Translations under genes and position numbers: made by a program
NCBI RefSeq assembly: GCF_900095795.1
Contig: NZ_LT608328.1
Coordinates: 799,001 to 863,000, forward strand
Direction: 5' to 3'
Origin: Petrimonas mucosa
GTDB taxonomy: Bacteria > Bacteroidota > Bacteroidia > Bacteroidales > Dysgonomonadaceae
Length of the DNA: 64,000 nt
Shown here: in pieces, positions 37,593 through 46,243 of the stretch
Layout: every line of letters begins with the position of its first letter
Numbering within the stretch: position 1 is the first letter of the stretch
Notes under the pieces: model-generated
Told to the model about the DNA's origin: nothing
What the model saw: the letters and a program-made list of their open reading frames with translations, nothing else
The model's database searches: none

Positions 37593-39659
37593 TTATATCC
37601 CAAGTGCTTCAAAATCTACTTCTTCGATAATAAGAAAATTAGACCATTTATCTATCTCTGGATATCCATTAGTTGCGTTTTTATATGCTTCTTTCGAGCC
37701 TGTCGGAATGCCTAAATATTTATAGTTTGGAAAAATTGATGATATATTCCAATTAAATAACGTTGGAGGAATAGGATTTTTAGAATATATTCTACCAATT
37801 CCATTACAGCCAAGGAAAACCCCACCATCTATTATAGTAATTTTACTTGGAATTACTAAATCTCCATTGAATCCAGTACAATTTTCAAATGTAAATGCTG
37901 ATAGTGTGGTTAAGTTCTCAGGTAGAATTAATTTACCTGTAAGTCCAGAACAATTTTCAAATGCACCTGAATCAATAAATAATATACTTTTGGGTAATAT
38001 CAATGGACCAGTGAAACCTCGGCATTGCGAAAATGCACCCGATCCAATTTTTACTAAACCTTCATTTAATTTCAATTCGCTTAGTTTATCACAATATTTG
38101 AAAGCATAATGTTCTATAGATTCAACTGAAGCTGGAATTTCTAAAACACCTTCAATACTAGAATACATAAAAGCAGCTGAGCCTATGTTTTTTACCCTTG
38201 GAGGAATATTACATTTAACTATACTAGATTCATTAAATAGATATTCTGGAATAGAAGTTAATACTAATGGCAATTTTACTTCTTGTATGATTTTATTTTT
38301 TTCAAATAATTTAGAAGGTAATGTCGTATTAGTTATCATCGAAATATCCAGATTACTTAAAGATGTCATTTCTTTAATTGTCAGAAAATCATACTCATTT
38401 AACGTTCCCGTGATTTTCAGGGTCTTAATTTTTAACTGTTGAGCAGCACTAAAGAATGATGACAAAGTTCCAGGAGTTACAACATTCGCAGTAGTTATAT
38501 CACCTATTTGTTCAAAAGCGATAGTTTGTAAAACTACTCCAGCATTGTTTTTTATGGAAACAGTTGCGTATCTTACAAATCCAACATTTTCAGTAAGATT
38601 AAAGGTTAAGGTTTCTGTTCTCATAGCTGAGCGTGTAGAAGCAACAGATAACCACGATTGTGCATCTTCAGGTATTTCAACAATATAATCAATGTTAGTA
38701 TTAACCGTAACGGTTTGAGAGGAAGCTTCTTTAGGTAAAGAATATGCGTTTGATGCTATTTCAATCACCCCAGTGACAAAATTCAGGCTACTCATGATGG
38801 TTTTTGTTTCTCCATCATACACCCATACCAAGATTTCATCTTCAACTAATGGATCTGGAGCAGTTACAGTGATTGTGCCTGATTCATTATCTGCTGGAGT
38901 TACCTTTGCACTCCATCCATTTTGCCCCATCGCCTTCACTATTGTTTTCGCAGTAGCTCCTATAATTGAGTAATTCAAGGTTTTAGTTGCTCCTGCAGTG
39001 ATTGAAATATCTGCCGATTCCTCAAAAGTGATAGACAGTTGTTTTTCTTTTGGCAAAGTAATGGTTGTTCCATCAATGAAATTCAGATAAACATTGTTGT
39101 CATCTTGTGTAACACTTTGAAAGAAATCATCACCATCTTCACCTTTTGCCTTACCTAAATTTTTCCAAGTTACTCCATTGTCTGTTGATAGCATCCAATA
39201 TTCATTTTCAATTTTCAACTGTGGAGTAATACCATTCTTTCCATCTGTTCCCTGAGCTTTAATTTTATTTCCGTAAGTATCTGTTAACCAAAATCCATTT
39301 AAAGTCCAATAATAAAATCCATCTGTGAATAACTTTACTCCAATTACCGGAGAGATTCCGTCCTTACCATTATAAATTGTCACAGCTCCACTTTTTACAA
39401 ATGTTAGTGTATATCCAATGATTGCATCACCTTCTTTTATTTCAGAAATATTGGTAACATAATCATTGTTCTGTAAAGCTGTAACAGCTGATTGCAAAGC
39501 AGAGATGTTGGTATTCATCTGTGCAGTCAATTTTTCAAGTGCAGCTACTCTGTTTTCAATGTTGTCAATTTGATTTTCCAATTCACTCGTATCTGTACAG
39601 GAAAAAAACATAATAACTAATAGAATTAATACATAAGCTGGAGTAAAGATTCTTTTCAT
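37593..39659 (-). CDS. BspA-type leucine-rich-repeat surface lipoprotein
   Basis: A 688-residue protein. The leader MKRIFTPAYVLILLVIMFFSC gives a lipid anchor; residues about 25-65 form a coiled coil (ENQIDNIENRVAALEKLTAQ); then a DUF4988-like (PL29 N-terminal) region with repeated GKDGISPVIGV, GTDGKNGITPQL, GEDGDD motifs; then Ig-like BACON-type modules (about 300-390); then BspA-type LRR_5 repeats (IGSGAFSQCRGF, IDSGAFENCSGL, LSAFTFENCTGF) to near the end. It is likely displayed on the outer surface for adhesion or glycan contact. It is AT-rich, is the only cargo of the tRNA-Leu element, and is bracketed by long direct repeats. Confidence 0.88.
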   Translation of the reverse strand: MKRIFTPAYVLILLVIMFFSCTDTSELENQIDNIENRVAALEKLTAQMNTNISALQSAVTALQNNDYVTNISEIKEGDAIIGYTLTFVKSGAVTIYNGKDGISPVIGVKLFTDGFYYWTLNGFWLTDTYGNKIKAQGTDGKNGITPQLKIENEYWMLSTDNGVTWKNLGKAKGEDGDDFFQSVTQDDNNVYLNFIDGTTITLPKEKQLSITFEESADISITAGATKTLNYSIIGATAKTIVKAMGQNGWSAKVTPADNESGTITVTAPDPLVEDEILVWVYDGETKTIMSSLNFVTGVIEIASNAYSLPKEASSQTVTVNTNIDYIVEIPEDAQSWLSVASTRSAMRTETLTFNLTENVGFVRYATVSIKNNAGVVLQTIAFEQIGDITTANVVTPGTLSSFFSAAQQLKIKTLKITGTLNEYDFLTIKEMTSLSNLDISMITNTTLPSKLFEKNKIIQEVKLPLVLTSIPEYLFNESSIVKCNIPPRVKNIGSAAFMYSSIEGVLEIPASVESIEHYAFKYCDKLSELKLNEGLVKIGSGAFSQCRGFTGPLILPKSILFIDSGAFENCSGLTGKLILPENLTTLSAFTFENCTGFNGDLVIPSKITIIDGGVFLGCNGIGRIYSKNPIPPTLFNWNISSIFPNYKYLGIPTGSKEAYKNATNGYPEIDKWSNFLIIEEVDFEALGI

Positions 39660-40119
39660 TTCCTTAAAGTTAAATAGATGATAATTAGATAATACGGTTG
39701 GTAAATTGTGAAAAATTATATTGTTTAGGCTTTATTTCTGCAAGTTTAGTTAAAATATATTGAATAGCCAAATATTCATAATTAAATTGATAATAAAATT
39801 CAATTATTTTTGAAATATACTTTTAGATATAACATTTTGTTGACAAACCCCTTTTTGCCATATCAATATATCAAATAACTAGTTTTATTCTGTCTTTTCT
39901 TATGATCCATATCAATCACATTAAATGATGCGATTGGGTCATTAGACTCCTGTAAATGTAATAAAAAAACTATTCTGTTTGCCAAATTGTGTATATTATT
40001 TACATATGTTGAATTACTTATGCAAAAACAAGAATTAAATTCAGGTCTGTTATTCCTGAATATTGGCCATGTTACAAAATAAAATTGTATATTTGTCATC
40101 TAAATCAGTCAATTTTATT
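39660..40119. other. non-coding stretch between lipoprotein gene and ISL3 element
   Basis: AT-rich, no credible gene. It should contain the lipoprotein promoter (just above 39659) and holds repeat copy B. A 78-codon minus-strand frame that spans the repeat lacks protein-like composition and was not called. Confidence 0.4.
39864..39985. repeat. element repeat, copy B
   Basis: Partner of copy A, upstream of the lipoprotein gene; the pair defines a module of about 2.6 kb. Small gaps (three bases near GATTGGGTC) and scattered substitutions show the copies have diverged, so the duplication is not fresh. Confidence 0.85.
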
Positions 40120-41389
40120 GGTTCTATATGAAATACTGTGGGTAGTCAAATTTGAGTTTGCCACAGGTAAAGTAAATCATGTTAATAAAATTCCGGGAGT
40201 TTCTATAACCCCTTGCTCTTTTTTTAGCCAATTGAATTTTTGAGTTTATTCCTTCGAGTATGCCATTTGAGATTTTACTCTTTATATATCTCACAATGCC
40301 TCTCCAGTGGGCTTTAATGGTATTTACCAATCGGATAAAAGGTTGTATTTTAGATTCCATGGCAAAGTCACACCAAAAGGCCAAATAGCTTTCTGCTTCT
40401 TCCGTGTCCTTTATCTGCCAAAAGTCCTCAAACATTTCTTTAAGCCAATATCCCTGCCCTAGCTTTGGATACATCTCGAGTAGTATATCCTTCTCTGTTT
40501 GTAGTTTGTCGCTCAATTTCTTTTTCAGAAAAGTATACTTATGTCCTTTCAGCAGCTCATTTCCTGTTCGTTCTAATTTACGGAGTTCATCCATCGCCTT
40601 ATTGACCTCTTTTACCACGTGAAACTTATCAAATGTTATTTGACTCTCTGGAAGATACGCTGTGCAACCCGCGATAAAAGAGGGTGACATATCTATACAA
40701 ACATCTTCGATTTGAGTGGTATCTACATGTTTGCTTTCTAAATACTTTACGCTCTCTTCGATACAATCAGAACCTTTGCCCTGACAGGCGTAAAGTACAC
40801 GCCGTTCGTTCAAATCGACCAAATGTGTGATGTAGTTATGCCCCTTCTTCTGTGAAGTTTCATCAAAACCGATTTGAGTTAAGTTTTCAGGGATATCTTT
40901 TTTATGTGCACGTTCTACCCAATAATTGAAAATTCCCCAGATACGTTGTGCGTAAACCTTTAACGTGGAAGCAACGCTGCTTACAGGCATTTCTTTCTCT
41001 ATCAGCAACATAGAGAACGCTTCAAACAATAAAGTGAAACCACTTCCTTTTCGTGCCCAAGGTACACTTTGAACCTCCGTCTTGCCGTCAGATTGTTTTA
41101 CCCGGGGTATGCGCGCATGCAAATAGCAGCGATACTGGAAAAAATTCAGATGTTGCCATGTATGATCGCTACTGTCATAAGCTGTATAATAAGCTCCGTC
41201 GGGCATTAAAAACTTTGAGCCTCGCTCAAAGTCTATGTGGATATCCAACTGTGATATGCTTGGATCAATATCTATTTTGGTAATGATCCACGGTTTTTCC
41301 AAACCTAATGCTAAAGTGAAAAGTGCTATTGAATTCATTCCACAAAGTTAATTCAATTTTAATTTACCCATACAATATCATATAGAACC
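40120..41389. mobile_element. complete ISL3-family insertion sequence
   Basis: About 1.27 kb with 25-bp terminal inverted repeats starting GGTTCTATATGA (40120-40144 and 41365-41389, 21 of 25 positions matching). One intact transposase fills it. No exact 8-bp target duplication is seen. It sits between the recombinase gene and repeat copy B of the tRNA-Leu element. Confidence 0.8.
40124..41338 (-). CDS. ISL3-family transposase
   Basis: A 404-residue DDE transposase. IGFDETSQKKGHNYITHLVDL holds the first Asp, EDVCIDMSPSFIAGC the second and the C-terminal ISNGILEGINSKIQLAKKRARGYRN the Glu, all typical of ISL3. The usual N-terminal zinc-finger part is short or absent. The stop codon falls within the left inverted repeat. 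Appears functional. Confidence 0.9.
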   Translation of the reverse strand: MNSIALFTLALGLEKPWIITKIDIDPSISQLDIHIDFERGSKFLMPDGAYYTAYDSSDHTWQHLNFFQYRCYLHARIPRVKQSDGKTEVQSVPWARKGSGFTLLFEAFSMLLIEKEMPVSSVASTLKVYAQRIWGIFNYWVERAHKKDIPENLTQIGFDETSQKKGHNYITHLVDLNERRVLYACQGKGSDCIEESVKYLESKHVDTTQIEDVCIDMSPSFIAGCTAYLPESQITFDKFHVVKEVNKAMDELRKLERTGNELLKGHKYTFLKKKLSDKLQTEKDILLEMYPKLGQGYWLKEMFEDFWQIKDTEEAESYLAFWCDFAMESKIQPFIRLVNTIKAHWRGIVRYIKSKISNGILEGINSKIQLAKKRARGYRNSRNFINMIYFTCGKLKFDYPQYFI

Positions 41390-41491
41390 AAAATTATAAA
41401 GTTTTATGTGTACATTAATTGCCCTTTACTTTTATTTATCTACTTCAGGAGCCAGTTTAACCAGTTACTATCATTAATCACTTACCCTGCA

Positions 41492-42706
41492 TTATTCAAG
41501 CTTATCTTTCAACTGCTCCATCTCCTTGCCTATTGTTTCATCCAAAACTTTAGCATAGTTCCTGGTTATTAAAATAGAACTATGTCCTAACATTTTAGAT
41601 ACAGACTCCATTGACACCCCATTTGCAAGGGTTACAGTGGTTGCAAATGTATGTCTTGCACAATGTGTTGTAAGGTTCTTTTTAATGCCACAAAGGTCAG
41701 CTATTTCTTTTAAGTATGCATTCATCTTCTGATTGGTGGGTACAGGTATTAATATACCTTTTTCCCTTACAGGGTGATGTTCATACTTATCGATAATACT
41801 CTTTGCTTGAGGCAATAAAGGTACATGAAACCACTTTTTTGTCTTTTGTCTTTTCTTGTTAATCCATATTTCACCTTTATTTGGTTCATATAAACAGTCT
41901 GTTGTCAGAGCTTTTACATCAGCAAAAGCAAGTCCTGTAAAACAGCAAAATAAAAAAGCATCTCTTACTTGATCTAAACGTTTAATTTCAAACTCTTTGG
42001 CTAAAATGGATTGTAATTCACTCCTGTCAAGAAAAACCTTTTCTATCTCCTCATGATGGTATTTAATAGTTGCATATGGGTCTCTTTTTAAATATCCTGC
42101 ATTTAAACCTACTCTTACTACTTTACCCAAATTCTTCATATACTTAATGGTTGTATTATTACTAATACTCTTCTCAGTTTTTAGGTAAAATTCGAAGTCT
42201 AACAAAAACTGGGTATTAACCTTTTCCATGATAATATCACCTGATTTGTATTCTTTTTCTAGGAAATCTTTCAGGTGTTCTAATGTAGTAAGGTGCTTCT
42301 GCAAGGTAGAGAAAGCGTAGGTTTTACCTACCAGTGCTTCCATCTTAGCATTATGTTCTGCATATAATGAGAGTAAGGTTACTTGCTTAAATTCAATTAA
42401 TCCGAGGTAGTTGTTTTTTATATTCTCGGCAGTTACCTCTACTCCTCTTTCTTCCAGATCCTTTATTGAATCACATAGACCCACATAAATATGGTCAAGA
42501 AAACCATTGACTTTCTTAGAGTAGCTGGTTTGTCCAATTGCCCTGTTTGACTTCTGATCCCAATATTCTGGTTTAACATTGTGATTAGAGGTAAATTCAG
42601 ACCTTACTCCATTATAGGTTATTCTTACTAATAAGGGAGCACTCCCATTTCTGTACTTTTTGTTTTTCCTTAAAAAATAGCTTACACTAAAAGTTGACTT
42701 TTCCAT
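41492..42706 (-). CDS. tyrosine recombinase/integrase of the tRNA-Leu element
   Basis: A 404-residue site-specific recombinase of the Bacteroidetes type: N-terminal Arm-binding domain (FSVSYFLRKNKKYRNGSAPLLVRI), SAM-like core-binding domain in the middle, and a catalytic domain with HCARHTFATTV, LGHSSILITRNYAKV (His-x-x-Arg, His and nucleophile Tyr). The first catalytic Arg position reads TGLAFADV, lacking the common Arg, a variation also seen in CTnDOT-like integrases. It lies next to the tRNA end of the element and should catalyse integration and excision at tRNA-Leu. Confidence 0.9.
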   Translation of the reverse strand: MEKSTFSVSYFLRKNKKYRNGSAPLLVRITYNGVRSEFTSNHNVKPEYWDQKSNRAIGQTSYSKKVNGFLDHIYVGLCDSIKDLEERGVEVTAENIKNNYLGLIEFKQVTLLSLYAEHNAKMEALVGKTYAFSTLQKHLTTLEHLKDFLEKEYKSGDIIMEKVNTQFLLDFEFYLKTEKSISNNTTIKYMKNLGKVVRVGLNAGYLKRDPYATIKYHHEEIEKVFLDRSELQSILAKEFEIKRLDQVRDAFLFCCFTGLAFADVKALTTDCLYEPNKGEIWINKKRQKTKKWFHVPLLPQAKSIIDKYEHHPVREKGILIPVPTNQKMNAYLKEIADLCGIKKNLTTHCARHTFATTVTLANGVSMESVSKMLGHSSILITRNYAKVLDETIGKEMEQLKDKLE

Positions 42707-42962
42707 AGCTTTACACTTTAATTTGTTAATGATTGTAATACAGTGTTCTGCTATTTGATATATAGTACTGTTTTACTGATTATTACAGATGTTAATTTTC
42801 AAGACTGGTGTTTTGTTCTGTTTATTAAATTTAGAACACCAGTTTGGCACCTCACATCTATTAATAATACTGTTTCGGAATATTGAAGAAATTGATATTG
42901 TAAGAGTTTGAAAGTTATTGTAAAACCTCTCCTACATAAGCTTTAAGCATTGTTTAAGGAAT
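42707..42962. other. recombinase upstream region with hairpin
   Basis: No gene. It should hold the integrase promoter and binding sites. Perfect 9-bp arms ACTGGTGTT (42804-42812) and AACACCAGT (42835-42843) form a hairpin or paired binding site. Next to it, TTGGCACCTCA (42844-42854) is repeated exactly at 37264-37274, near the other end of the element. Confidence 0.5.
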
Positions 42963-42996
42963 AAAAAAACTCCCTTAAGATTTCTCTTAAAGGAGT
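42963..42996 (-). terminator. element-borne terminator for tRNA-Leu
   Basis: A hairpin with 12-bp arms and one mismatch (42969-42980 and 42985-42996) followed on the minus strand by seven T, placed 17 bases after the tRNA 3' end. It resembles in design and partly in sequence the displaced original terminator at 37127-37160, so the element restores termination of the tRNA it enters. Confidence 0.7.
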
Positions 42997-43010
42997 AGTA
43001 ATTGGCTTTT

Positions 43011-43034
43011 TGTGCGGCCGAAGGGACTCGAACC
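43011..43034 (-). repeat. proximal attachment site within tRNA-Leu
   Basis: The tRNA 3' end copy that completes the functional tRNA; direct repeat partner of 37166-37189. It covers acceptor and T-arm 3' bases. Confidence 0.8.
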
Positions 43035-43094
43035 CCCACGCCTCTCGGCACCAGATCCTAAGTCTGGCGCGGCTACCAATTACGCCACGGCCGC
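43013..43094 (-). tRNA. tRNA-Leu(UAG)
   Basis: 82 bases without CCA. The acceptor arms GCGGCCG and CGGCCGC pair perfectly; the anticodon stem CCAGA/TCTGG closes a CTTAGGA loop with anticodon TAG; a long variable arm (GCCGAGAGGC) marks a class II leucine tRNA; the T-loop reads TTCGAGT. CCA is not encoded. Its 3' end is supplied by the integrative element. Confidence 0.95.
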
Positions 43095-43118
43095 AAAACG
43101 CAACTTTTTTTGAGACTG

Positions 43119-43126
43119 CAAAGGTA
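43119..43126 (-). promoter_or_regulatory. Bacteroidetes -7 box of tRNA-Leu
   Basis: On the minus strand TACCTTTG, an exact consensus match 25 bases before the tRNA 5' end, consistent with transcription starting a few bases before a short 5' leader. Confidence 0.55.
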
Positions 43127-43161
43127 ATACTAATTTTTTATTTTTCTGGTTTTTGCCGGAC

Positions 43162-43731
43162 TTATTTCTCCCTGAGAAGTTTGGCGATGACCTGCGGGAA
43201 ATAGGTGTATTCCAGTTCGTGCACTTTTTGGGCCACGTCGGCGGGGGTGTCGCCAGGAAGCACTTCGCATCTGGCCTGGAATATGATGTCACCTTCGTCG
43301 TACTCCTCATTTACATAATGTATGGAGATACCCGATTCCTTCTCTCCGGCATCTACCACTGCACGATGGACGTGATCGCCGTACATCCCTTTCCCTCCAT
43401 ACTTTGGGAGAAGTGCTGGGTGGATATTGATTATCTTATAAGGAAAGGCCTCCAGAAGGGGGGGTGAAACCTTTAACAGGAACCCGGCGAGTACAATGAA
43501 GTCTACACCGTATTGATGCAATGTCTCCAGGATCAATTCCCCGTCGTCGAATTCTGTTTTTGAAAAGGTGTAAGATGGAATCCCCAGCTTTCTGGCACGT
43601 TCATGTACCCCTGCTCGCTGCTTGTTGGATAGGATTACTGCAATTTCAATCTCTTCGCTGTTGGAAAAATACCGTGCAATGTTTTCAGCATTTGTTCCAC
43701 TGCCTGAGGCAAATATGGCTATTTTAGTCAT
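43162..43731 (-). CDS. purN: phosphoribosylglycinamide formyltransferase
   Basis: A 189-residue GAR transformylase of purine synthesis, using 10-formyl-tetrahydrofolate. FASGSGTNAENI binds the phosphoribosyl part, NIHPALLPKYGGKGMYG contains the catalytic His, and YVNEEYDEGDII the catalytic Asp. Start set at MTKIAIFAS (43731), as the longer extension is not conserved-looking. It is divergent from acpP, an arrangement usual in Bacteroidales. Confidence 0.95.
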   Translation of the reverse strand: MTKIAIFASGSGTNAENIARYFSNSEEIEIAVILSNKQRAGVHERARKLGIPSYTFSKTEFDDGELILETLHQYGVDFIVLAGFLLKVSPPLLEAFPYKIINIHPALLPKYGGKGMYGDHVHRAVVDAGEKESGISIHYVNEEYDEGDIIFQARCEVLPGDTPADVAQKVHELEYTYFPQVIAKLLREK

Positions 43732-43891
43732 AAAAATAAGTGTGAGTCTTGCACAAAAAATCAAAAAATGTGCATAATTTTTGAATTTCTTGAATGAAAA
43801 ATTGTGTGGTTAAAGAAAAAATGTTTTACTTTGCAACCACAAAATTAAAAAGAAAATATCTTTTATTTACTAATTTAATTCATAAAAAGTT

Positions 43892-44128
43892 ATGTCTGAA
43901 GTAGCAGAAAGAGTAAAATCGATTATCGTCGATAAATTAGGTGTTGAAGAGTCTGAAGTAACAGAAACTGCCAGCTTTACCAACGATCTTGGCGCTGATT
44001 CACTTGACACTGTTGAGTTGATTATGGAATTTGAAAAAGAGTTCAATATTTCCATTCCCGATGATCAGGCTGAAAAGATTTCTACGGTAGGAGATGCTGT
44101 TGCTTACGTTGAGCAGCACGCGAAATAA
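43892..44128 (+). CDS. acpP: acyl carrier protein
   Basis: A 78-residue acidic four-helix carrier with phosphopantetheine attachment Ser37 in [12 protein letters not shown]. It carries growing chains in fatty acid synthesis and needs the 4'-phosphopantetheine made by the pan/coa operon of this window. A near-consensus -7 box (TTACTTTG at 43826-43833) lies upstream. It is followed 20 bases later by fabF. Confidence 0.97.
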   Translation: MSEVAERVKSIIVDKLGVEESEVTETASFTNDLGADSLDTVELIMEFEKEFNISIPDDQAEKISTVGDAVAYVEQHAK

Positions 44129-44148
44129 AAAAACTACAAGTAAATTAC

Positions 44149-45411
44149 ATGGAATTAAAAAGAGTAGTAGTAACAGGTCTGGGAGCTGTTACGCCGTTGG
44201 GGAACAATGTTAAAACAACATGGGAAAATGCCGTAGCGGGGAAAAGCGGGGCCGGACCTATTACTCTTTTCGATGCATCTTTATTCAAGACGAAATTTGC
44301 CTGCGAAGTAAAGAATTTTGATCCCAGTGAATTTTTAGACCGGAAGGAAGCCAGGAAATTCGACCGTTATTCCCAGCTTGCCCTAAAGGCAGCGAAGGAG
44401 GCGATTGAGAACTCCGGACTAGATCTGGAAAAAGAGGACACTAACAGGATCGGGGTAATTTTCTCCGCTGGAATTGGAGGTATAAAAACGTTTGAAGAGG
44501 AGGTTGGTAACTACTTCCTTTCACAAGACAAGGGCCCCCGTTTCAATCCATTTTTCATTCCGAAAATGATAGCAGATATTGCTGCAGGCCATATCTCTAT
44601 GATTTACGGACTGAGAGGTCCCAACTACGCAACCGTTTCGGCATGTGCATCTTCTACTAATGCCATTGCCGATGCTTTCAATCTCATCCGACTTGACAAG
44701 GCAAATGTTATTGTTACCGGTGGAGCCGAAGCAACTATCAGCCCTTCGGCTGTTGGTGGATTCAACGCCATGCATGCCTTATCAACCCGCAACGATTCGC
44801 CAGAGACTGCTTCACGCCCGTTCAGTGCAAGTCGTGACGGATTTGTTATGGGAGAAGGAGCAACAAGCCTGATCCTAGAGGAACTGGAACATGCACTGGC
44901 AAGGGGTGCGCACATCTATGCTGAGGTAGCAGGTGCAGGTATGTCGGCCGATGCTCACCATATCACTGCGTCGCACCCTGATGGTCTGGGTGCCAAACTG
45001 GTAATGTACAACGCCTTGGAGGATGCTGGAATGCAACCCGAAGATATAGATTACATCAATGTTCATGGAACTTCAACGCCGGTTGGCGATATTTCGGAGG
45101 TGAAGGCGATCAAGGAGGTCTTTGGAGAGCACAGTTACAAGTTGAATATCAGTGCAACCAAGTCGATGACGGGTCACCTGTTGGGTGCTGCCGGTTCTCT
45201 GGAAGCCTTGCTCAGTGCTCTTGCCATTGAGAACCAGATTGTTCCACCAACAATCAACTTTACCGAAGGTGACGAGGATCCTGAAATTGATTACAATCTT
45301 AACTTCACATTCAACAAAGCTCAAAAACGCGAGTTAAGAGCTGTTCTATCAAATACATTTGGCTTTGGAGGCCATAACGCGAGCGTTATTCTCAAGAAAT
45401 TCAGCAAGTAA
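44149..45411 (+). CDS. fabF: beta-ketoacyl-ACP synthase II
   Basis: A 420-residue condensing enzyme elongating acyl-ACP with malonyl-ACP. The catalytic Cys166 (VSACASSTNAI), His306 (NVHGTSTPVGD), Lys338 and His343 (ATKSMTGHLLGAAG) are all in place. Cotranscribed with acpP and rnc. Confidence 0.97.
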   Translation: MELKRVVVTGLGAVTPLGNNVKTTWENAVAGKSGAGPITLFDASLFKTKFACEVKNFDPSEFLDRKEARKFDRYSQLALKAAKEAIENSGLDLEKEDTNRIGVIFSAGIGGIKTFEEEVGNYFLSQDKGPRFNPFFIPKMIADIAAGHISMIYGLRGPNYATVSACASSTNAIADAFNLIRLDKANVIVTGGAEATISPSAVGGFNAMHALSTRNDSPETASRPFSASRDGFVMGEGATSLILEELEHALARGAHIYAEVAGAGMSADAHHITASHPDGLGAKLVMYNALEDAGMQPEDIDYINVHGTSTPVGDISEVKAIKEVFGEHSYKLNISATKSMTGHLLGAAGSLEALLSALAIENQIVPPTINFTEGDEDPEIDYNLNFTFNKAQKRELRAVLSNTFGFGGHNASVILKKFSK

Positions 45412-45427
45412 TGTGTTAAGGAAATTC

Positions 45428-46231
45428 ATGCGAAAAGTTAGGGCAATTCCTCGTAAGGGGAAAGAACCCTACTTTTCATTTTACAAGATGTTGGGATTCT
45501 ATCCCGATAGAATTGAACTGTACCACGAAGCATTGACGCATAGGTCGTCGTCAATACGCTCAAAGTCAGGAAAATGGGTTAATAATGAGCGCCTCGAGTT
45601 TCTCGGTGATGCTATTCTTGATGCCATTGTGGCCGATATCTTGTACAAGAAATTCGAGAATAAAAAGGAGGGTTTTCTAACCAGTACCCGTTCGAGGATC
45701 GTCCAGCGTGAGACCTTGAACAAGATTGCCATTGAAATTGGAATCGACAAGATAATCACCTCCTCAACCCGTAATCTCGCTCATAACACCAATATATACG
45801 GCGATGCCCTGGAAGCTCTGATCGGTGCGATCTACCTCGATCAGGGATACCGTGTGGCCAAGAGTTTCGTTTATGAGACCCTCATCAAGCAGCACATCAA
45901 TATCGATACCGTTCTGAAAAGCGAAGTCGATTTCAAATCGCGACTGATAGAGTGGGGGCAAAAATATAAGGTAGATGTGGGTTTCGAAGTAACCGACTCT
46001 TCGTACGATGAGCAGAACAACCCCGTTTTTGAATCGCGGGTGATCGTTGGTGGTATGGACCTGGGTTCTGGCAAGGGATACTCTAAAAAAGAATCTCACC
46101 AGAAAGCTGCCAAGAAAGCCATCAAGAAGTTGCGTAACGACAACGAGCTCCTGGAGAAACTTCTCGAAAAGGTAAAAAATGAATCAGCCGAGCAGCCTAC
46201 GACTGAGGAGGGCGCTCAACTGGATATCTGA
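45428..46231 (+). CDS. rnc: ribonuclease III
   Basis: A 267-residue double-strand RNA endonuclease. The signature NNERLEFLGDAILD with metal-binding acidic residues, the later GDALEALIGAIYLD, and a C-terminal dsRNA-binding domain (KGYSKKESHQKAAKKAIKKL) are present. Start chosen at ATG 45428, 16 bases after the fabF stop; a longer frame overlapping fabF is unlikely. Third gene of the acpP-fabF-rnc run; convergent with pfkA. Confidence 0.93.
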   Translation: MRKVRAIPRKGKEPYFSFYKMLGFYPDRIELYHEALTHRSSSIRSKSGKWVNNERLEFLGDAILDAIVADILYKKFENKKEGFLTSTRSRIVQRETLNKIAIEIGIDKIITSSTRNLAHNTNIYGDALEALIGAIYLDQGYRVAKSFVYETLIKQHINIDTVLKSEVDFKSRLIEWGQKYKVDVGFEVTDSSYDEQNNPVFESRVIVGGMDLGSGKGYSKKESHQKAAKKAIKKLRNDNELLEKLLEKVKNESAEQPTTEEGAQLDI

Positions 46232-46243
46232 TCCACACAGCTG

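Larger units (their letters stand above)
37166..43034. mobile_element. integrative element in tRNA-Leu(UAG)
   Basis: About 5.85 kb bounded by 24-bp tRNA-end repeats, with a tyrosine recombinase gene closest to the intact tRNA, which is the usual design of tRNA-integrating islands. Inside are an ISL3 insertion sequence and one lipoprotein gene bracketed by about 123-bp repeats. No conjugation, replication or mobilisation gene is seen, so it is a minimal or decayed element, or is mobilised by helpers. Confidence 0.75.

Noticed and set aside
39863-40099. 78-codon minus-strand frame next to the ISL3 element
   Set aside because: It reads through the non-coding repeat B and has no coding character.
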